Source: CAYVGO01 sp964450725 (GTDB taxonomy: Bacteria; Bacteroidota; Bacteroidia; Bacteroidales; UBA932). From it: DNA of 27,861 nt. Under the pieces are notes generated by a model. It made no database searches. It was not told where the DNA came from and saw only the letters and a program-made list of their open reading frames with translations. The DNA is taken from contig CAYVGO010000027.1 of the NCBI GenBank assembly GCA_964450725.1, positions 1 through 27,861 of the forward strand, written 5' to 3'. The translations under genes were made by a program, and so were the position numbers. The stretch's first letter is position 1, and every line of letters starts with the position of its first letter. Positions 24,004 to 27,861 of the stretch are shown here, one piece after another.

Positions 24004-25845
24004 ATGAGTACAAAAATTATTGAAAAGAAGTCGGTCGTAATCCGATTTACCGGAGATTCCGGTGATGGTATGCAACTTACGGGTACGCTTTTTTCAGACA
24101 CCTCTGCTGCTTTGGGTAATAGCGTAGCAACATTTCCGGACTTTCCTTCGGAAATACGAGCTCCTCAAGGTACGATTGCCGGAGTATCCGGATTTCAAGT
24201 ACACTTTGGAACAGACAGTGTCAATACCCCCGGAGACTATTGTGATGTTTTGGTCGCCATGAATCCTGCAGCATTTAAAGCGAACTTAAAATGGGCAAAA
24301 CGTGACGCAACCATCATTTTAGACCAAGATGCTTTTACACCGCAAAATCTTGAAAAGGCAGGATTTAAAACAGATAATCCCGTCGCAGAATTAAAAGCCG
24401 AAGGGTATAACACTCTTTTTGCTCCGATTACAACGTTAACCAAAGCAGCATTAGAAGGAAGCGGATTAGATAATAAAGACATTTTACGTTGTAAAAACAT
24501 GTTTGCTTTAGGAGTATGTTACTACTTGTTCAATTTTCCTGTTACAACTACAGAACATTATTACACTAAAAAATTTGCAAAAAAGCCACATTTGATAGAT
24601 GCCAATAAAAAAGTATTGCAAGCAGGTGTGGACTATGGAGCCAATACCCATGCTTTTGCTAATACATACACCGTGCAAAGCGCTGCCGTGAAAAAAGGCA
24701 AATACAGAATGATTAGCGGAAATGTGGCCACTGCATGGGGCTTTATAGCCGCAGCCGAAAAAGCAGGACTTCCTTTATATTGCGGCTCTTACCCTATAAC
24801 TCCGGCAACCGTTATTTTAGAAGAGTTAAGTCGTCATCGCAATTTGAACGTAACAACATTACAGTGTGAAGATGAAATTGCCGGTATTTGTACTTCCATT
24901 GGTGCTTCTTTTGCCGGAAGTTTGGCGGTAACTACAACTTCCGGCCCAGGATTGGCATTGAAATCGGAAGCAATAGGATTAGCCATCATGGCAGAATTAC
25001 CATTAGTAATTGTCAATGTACAGAGAGGTGGCCCAAGTACCGGTTTACCGACAAAAACAGAACAAGCAGACCTCGTGCAGGCTTTGTATGGAAGAAACGG
25101 AGAATCTCCTTTAGTGGTTTTAGCCGCCAATTCTCCTTCTCAATGTTTTGATATGGCTTTTGAAGCCGCAAGAATAGCCTTGGAAAATATGACTCCCGTC
25201 ATTTTATTAACAGATGGTTATATTGCCAATGGTGCAGAACCATGGTTAATTCCTTCTATGCAGAATTATCCGAAAATTAAAACGCAACTGGTCGGAGAAA
25301 ATCTTGAAAAATATTTACCCTATCAACGTCAGGTAGAAACTTTGGCTCGGAATTGGGCAGTGCCGGGAATGAAAAATTATGAACATAGAATTGGTGGGTT
25401 GGAAAAAGATTCATTGAAGGGAAGTGTGTCGCACGACCCGGTAAATCACCAAGTAATGGTTAATACACGTGCCGAAAAAGTAAAAAGAGTTGCCGATTGT
25501 ATTCCTCCATTAAACGTTATGGGAGCCCAAGAAGGTGATGTGTTGTTAGTGGGCTGGGGTGGAACTTACGGACATTTGTTATCTGCTTTTCAGGAGTTAA
25601 CCGCTGATACAACATTAAAAATAGGTCTTGCACATTTCAATTATATCAATCCGTTACCAAAAAATACGGAAGCCGTGTTTAGTCTGTACAAAAAAATTAT
25701 AGTATCGGAAATAAACAACGGACAATTTGCTACCTATTTACGCAGCCAATATCCCCAATTTGAGTATTTCGGTTGTACAAAAACCGAAGGGCTACCTTTT
25801 ACGGTAGAGGAATTAGTTACAAAAATCAATAAAATAATAAAATAG
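24004..25845 (+). CDS. korA: 2-oxoacid:ferredoxin oxidoreductase, fused gamma-alpha subunit (probably 2-oxoglutarate-specific)
   Basis: A 613-residue subunit of the CoA-dependent 2-oxoacid:acceptor oxidoreductase that interconverts 2-oxoglutarate and succinyl-CoA with ferredoxin in anaerobes. Seen: N-terminal gamma domain (about 8-190) starting VVIRFTGDSGDGMQLTG, then the alpha/pyrimidine-binding domain from about 235 (SGNVATAWGFIAAAEKAG, CGSYPITPATVILEEL, TTTSGPGLALKSEAIG, VQRGGPSTGLPTKTEQADL). The YPITP and GPSTG motifs are diagnostic. The gamma-alpha fusion is the common Bacteroidota KorA form. The ATG is preceded by an A-rich leader nearly identical to that before korB. korB follows after 2 nt. 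2-oxoglutarate specificity is by family similarity; other 2-oxoacids are possible. Confidence 0.93.
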   Translation: MSTKIIEKKSVVIRFTGDSGDGMQLTGTLFSDTSAALGNSVATFPDFPSEIRAPQGTIAGVSGFQVHFGTDSVNTPGDYCDVLVAMNPAAFKANLKWAKRDATIILDQDAFTPQNLEKAGFKTDNPVAELKAEGYNTLFAPITTLTKAALEGSGLDNKDILRCKNMFALGVCYYLFNFPVTTTEHYYTKKFAKKPHLIDANKKVLQAGVDYGANTHAFANTYTVQSAAVKKGKYRMISGNVATAWGFIAAAEKAGLPLYCGSYPITPATVILEELSRHRNLNVTTLQCEDEIAGICTSIGASFAGSLAVTTTSGPGLALKSEAIGLAIMAELPLVIVNVQRGGPSTGLPTKTEQADLVQALYGRNGESPLVVLAANSPSQCFDMAFEAARIALENMTPVILLTDGYIANGAEPWLIPSMQNYPKIKTQLVGENLEKYLPYQRQVETLARNWAVPGMKNYEHRIGGLEKDSLKGSVSHDPVNHQVMVNTRAEKVKRVADCIPPLNVMGAQEGDVLLVGWGGTYGHLLSAFQELTADTTLKIGLAHFNYINPLPKNTEAVFSLYKKIIVSEINNGQFATYLRSQYPQFEYFGCTKTEGLPFTVEELVTKINKIIK

Positions 25846-25847
25846 TT

Positions 25848-26858
25848 ATGTATTCAGCACAAGATTTTAAAAGCGACCAAGAGGTACGATGGTGCCCCGG
25901 TTGCGGCGACCATGCCATATTGGCAGCCGTACAACGTACGTTACCGACAGTGTGTGAAACATTGAAAATCGGAAAAGAAGATGTTGTATTTGTTTCGGGA
26001 ATCGGTTGTTCATCACGATTTCCATATTATATGAATACGTATGGATTTCATACAATTCACGGGCGTGCAACCGCAATTTCTACGGGAGTAAAAATTGCTA
26101 ATCCCAAATTATTTGTTTGGCAAGTTACCGGAGACGGAGATGCTTTAGCCATTGGTGGTAATCATTTTATTCATGCCATCAGAAGAAATGTAAATCTCAA
26201 TGTTTTACTGTTTAATAATGAAATTTACGGGTTGACCAAAGGACAATATTCTCCGACCTCAAAGTTGGGATTAGTAACCAAAACATCACCTTACGGAACT
26301 GTTGAAGCACCCTTTAATCCGGGAGAATTAGTATTAGGTGCAAGGGGTACTTTTTTTGCCAGAACGTTAGATTTTGATGTCAAACTGTCGGGAGAATGTA
26401 TTACTGCGGCTGGATTACATAAAGGTACTTCGGTGGTTGAGGTATTACAAAACTGTATTATTTTCAATGATGCTACCCACAAAAATTACACCGACAAAGA
26501 ATTACGTTCAGAAAGAATAATTGTTCTTGAGCATGGTAAACCGATGGTTTTTGGTAAAGAAAATAATAAAGGATTATATCTCGACGGACTGAGTTTAAAA
26601 GTTGGAGAGATTGGTAAAGATATTACGATGGATAAAGTTTTGGTGCATGACATGACCATAGAAAATCCTACTTTACACAGTCTTTTGGCTTCGATGAAAT
26701 ATCCTGATTATCCTTTGGCTTTAGGGGTTATCCGTTCTGTCAATGCTCCGACATTAGAAGATGAATTGTTACGTCAACAGCAACTTATTTCTGAAAAAAG
26801 TAAAATTAAATCAGTACAAGATTTATTGAACAGCGGAGATACTTGGGAAGTGGCGTAA
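25848..26858 (+). CDS. korB: 2-oxoacid:ferredoxin oxidoreductase, beta (TPP-binding) subunit
   Basis: A 336-residue partner of KorA carrying thiamine diphosphate and, in this family, a [4Fe-4S] cluster. Seen: RWCPGCGDHAIL with Cys16 and Cys19, GIGCSSRFPYY with a further Cys, HGRATAISTGVK, the TPP motif GDGD at 95-98 with Asn123-Asn124 (NNEIYGLTKGQYSPTS), and the C-terminal extension seen in KorB. Complete and of normal length. It starts 2 nt after the korA stop, so the subunits are translationally coupled. No hairpin terminator was recognised immediately downstream; the spacer is full of repeats instead. Confidence 0.94.
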   Translation: MYSAQDFKSDQEVRWCPGCGDHAILAAVQRTLPTVCETLKIGKEDVVFVSGIGCSSRFPYYMNTYGFHTIHGRATAISTGVKIANPKLFVWQVTGDGDALAIGGNHFIHAIRRNVNLNVLLFNNEIYGLTKGQYSPTSKLGLVTKTSPYGTVEAPFNPGELVLGARGTFFARTLDFDVKLSGECITAAGLHKGTSVVEVLQNCIIFNDATHKNYTDKELRSERIIVLEHGKPMVFGKENNKGLYLDGLSLKVGEIGKDITMDKVLVHDMTIENPTLHSLLASMKYPDYPLALGVIRSVNAPTLEDELLRQQQLISEKSKIKSVQDLLNSGDTWEVA

Positions 26859-26944
26859 AGTGAATTGTGAATTGAAATACATTCGTCGCTATTGCCGGGT
26901 TCCGTCATTGCGAGGACGAAGCAATCTCCTGTTCGGCGAAAAAT
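26859..26944. repeat. korB 3' spacer with a short dispersed-type hairpin
   Basis: Contains CGTCATTGCGAGGACGAAGC (26904-26923) with hairpin arms ATTGC (26907-26911) and GCAAT (26921-26925). I recall very similar REP-like sequences (CGTCATTGCGAG...GAAGCAATC) scattered in many unrelated bacterial genomes; this looks like a shortened copy. It could serve as a weak 3' structure for the korAB transcript. Confidence 0.4.
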
Positions 26945-27129
26945 GTGTAGGAAAATTAGTAGAGAATGTTGAGCGGAATTAACAGCGTAGAGTTTGTAAA
27001 CTCGGTTGTAATTCCGCTTGGAGCACATACGAATTTGTAATTCGGAAATAGAAAATACCAAATTACAAATTTGGAGATGTTGCAGAACGGCATCGTAAAC
27101 GCCGCTCAACATTCTATGATACATTCGCC
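26945..27129. mobile_element. MITE-like hairpin-rich repeat, copy A
   Basis: A ~185-bp element repeated almost identically at 27562-27747 (about six differences by eye). It has terminal inverted repeats AGAATGTTGAGCGG (26963-26976) and CCGCTCAACATTCT (27102-27115), perfect over 14 bp. Internal hairpins: GCGGAATTA (26973-26981)/TAATTCCGC (27009-27017) enclosing GAGTTT/AAACTC (26990-27003); CGAATT/AATTCG (27030-27044); CCAAATT/AATTTGG (27058-27074). No transposase is present, so it is a non-autonomous or REP/BIME-like element. The minus strand happens to stay open across it, giving the same ~60-residue shadow peptide in both copies, which I do not regard as a gene. Confidence 0.75.
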
Positions 27130-27182
27130 AAATAGGGAGAGTGTTATGATGCGGAAGTATAAAATATATCAAACATAGGATT

Positions 27183-27533
27183 ATGAGAAACTTTAGAATG
27201 AGTTTCACGGCAATGTTATTGTTGTGCTTTAGTGTGGGTTGTGGATTAAAAGTAAAATTGGTACAGTTTAATTCCTTACCGGTAAATCCGATGGCAAAAG
27301 TAAAATTAATAGATGCTACGCAATTGCCAAAAGATGCAATTATGGTGGGAACTATTTTTGTTGGAGAGGCAGGGCTATCTGTGAAATGCTCTTACGAAGC
27401 TTGCTTAAATAAAATACTTCAGAAATCTAAAGAAGTTGGCGGAAATCGAATTGTAGTCAAGGAGCATACATTTCCAAATGCATGGAGTTCATGCCATCAG
27501 TTAACGGCAGACATCTATTATGTAGAAGATTGA
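27183..27533 (+). CDS. Small predicted lipoprotein of unknown function
   Basis: A 116-residue protein that I do not recognise. Seen: a short basic start MRNFRMSF, hydrophobic stretch AMLLLCFSVG and lipobox SVGC, predicting lipidation at Cys20. The mature part has a conserved-looking pattern VGTIFVGEAGLSVKCSYE and ALxKAR-like CLNKILQKSKEVGGNRIVVKEH, followed by a Cys and a short beta-like end; this resembles small Bacteroidota lipoproteins annotated only as hypothetical. Four Cys occur after the signal, which may form disulfides in the periplasm. An internal Met6 start is possible. It stands alone between two copies of a 185-bp repeat and has no clear promoter or terminator. Confidence 0.7.
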   Translation: MRNFRMSFTAMLLLCFSVGCGLKVKLVQFNSLPVNPMAKVKLIDATQLPKDAIMVGTIFVGEAGLSVKCSYEACLNKILQKSKEVGGNRIVVKEHTFPNAWSSCHQLTADIYYVED

Positions 27534-27561
27534 GTTTATATTATTTTACCCCAGTTTGACG

Positions 27562-27747
27562 GTGTTGGAAAATTAGTAGAGAATGTTGAGCGGAATTAAC
27601 TGCGTAGAGTTTGTAAACTCGGTTGTAATTCCGCTTGGAGCACATACGAATTTGTAATTCGGAAATAGAAAATACCAAATTACAAATTTGGAGATGTTGC
27701 AGAACGGCATCGTAAACGCCGCTCAACACTCTACGATATATTCCGCC
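27562..27747. mobile_element. MITE-like hairpin-rich repeat, copy B
   Basis: A second copy of the 26945-27129 element in the same orientation, offset by 617 bp. The left terminal repeat is at 27580-27593; the right one, 27719-27732, carries one mismatch (CCGCTCAACACTCT). All internal hairpins are preserved. It lies 28 bp after the lipoprotein stop and just before the 20-bp tandem repeats. Confidence 0.75.
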
Positions 27748-27754
27748 GGATGGG

Positions 27755-27830
27755 GTTTCTGTGAATGCGGAAGAGTTTCTGTGAATGCGGAAGAGTTTCT
27801 GTGAAAGCGGAAGAATTTCCATGAATGGGG
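27755..27830. repeat. 20-bp tandem repeat at right edge
   Basis: Four units of GTTTCTGTGAATGCGGAAGA start at 27755, 27775, 27795 and 27815; the third has one change and the fourth is degenerate. The unit is the reverse complement of the repeat at positions 1-40. The last ~30 bp of the window are unique; an ATG at 27853 (Met-Lys-Asn) may open the next gene but is cut off after three codons. Confidence 0.8.
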
Positions 27831-27861
27831 GTCATATACAGGAAAATAATTTATGAAAAAC

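Noticed and set aside
26774..27208. Minus-strand 144-residue frame across repeat copy A
   Set aside because: It overlaps the korB 3' end antisense and consists of the repeat element; the shared peptide reflects DNA repetition, not a protein family.
27541..27822. Minus-strand 93-residue frame across repeat copy B and the 20-bp repeats
   Set aside because: It reads through two different repeat types and has no start context or similarity beyond the repeat.
27853..27861. ATGAAAAAC at the extreme right end as a truncated gene
   Set aside because: Only three codons are visible; a start with Met-Lys-Asn is suggestive of a signal peptide but cannot be supported.

Overview
The window looks like one AT-rich stretch of a Bacteroidota (Bacteroidales-like), probably anaerobic, chromosome. 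Signs of this are a DUF4270 lipoprotein, a single-domain glycogen-synthase-like protein in the panD region, a surface protein with Listeria-Bacteroides repeats and a C-terminal type IX secretion (T9SS) sorting domain, Bacteroidota-type TAnnTTTG promoter elements, and few clear Shine-Dalgarno sites. Anaerobic metabolism is indicated by 2-oxoglutarate:ferredoxin oxidoreductase (korAB) and an acyl-CoA dehydratase activase. I cannot name the genus.

Layout. Positions 83-6894 (minus) form a tight gene run transcribed panD -> flippase-like membrane protein -> recF -> DUF721/DciA-like -> miaA -> GT5-like protein -> DUF4270 lipoprotein -> manA, with several start/stop overlaps. Upstream of panD lies a very regular 42-bp tandem array (7007-7394) built from TTATTAAT boxes spaced alternately 20 and 22 bp. 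Next come a strong terminator and a 986-residue secreted repeat protein (7528-10488, minus). Positions 10934-14636 (minus) carry an S9 peptidase -> rlmH -> dprA run. Positions 14721-17785 (minus) carry rpsO, then apt and pnp. A cold-shock-domain gene and an RRM gene follow (17989-18751, minus), then a nitronate-monooxygenase-like gene (18839-19906, minus).

From 20386 the strand switches to plus: a tandem-domain acyl-CoA dehydratase activase, then an AAA_21-type ATPase overlapping a DUF4276 (TOPRIM-like) gene, then korA and korB. The ATPase/DUF4276 pair (22155-23980) looks like a compact anti-phage or conflict cassette inserted between two metabolic genes. It has no relation to their function, is poorer in CCG trinucleotides than its neighbours, and is flanked by a 7-bp direct repeat (AAATCAA). 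Joining the two copies would leave an intact activase stop directly before korA. This is the best candidate for an interesting system.

The right end (26859-27861) is repeat-rich. Two copies of a ~185-bp hairpin-rich, MITE-like element flank a small lipoprotein gene. A 20-bp tandem repeat at 27755-27830 also occurs, inverted, at positions 1-40. The window may therefore be a contig that ends in dispersed repeats. No tRNA, rRNA or CRISPR array was seen.
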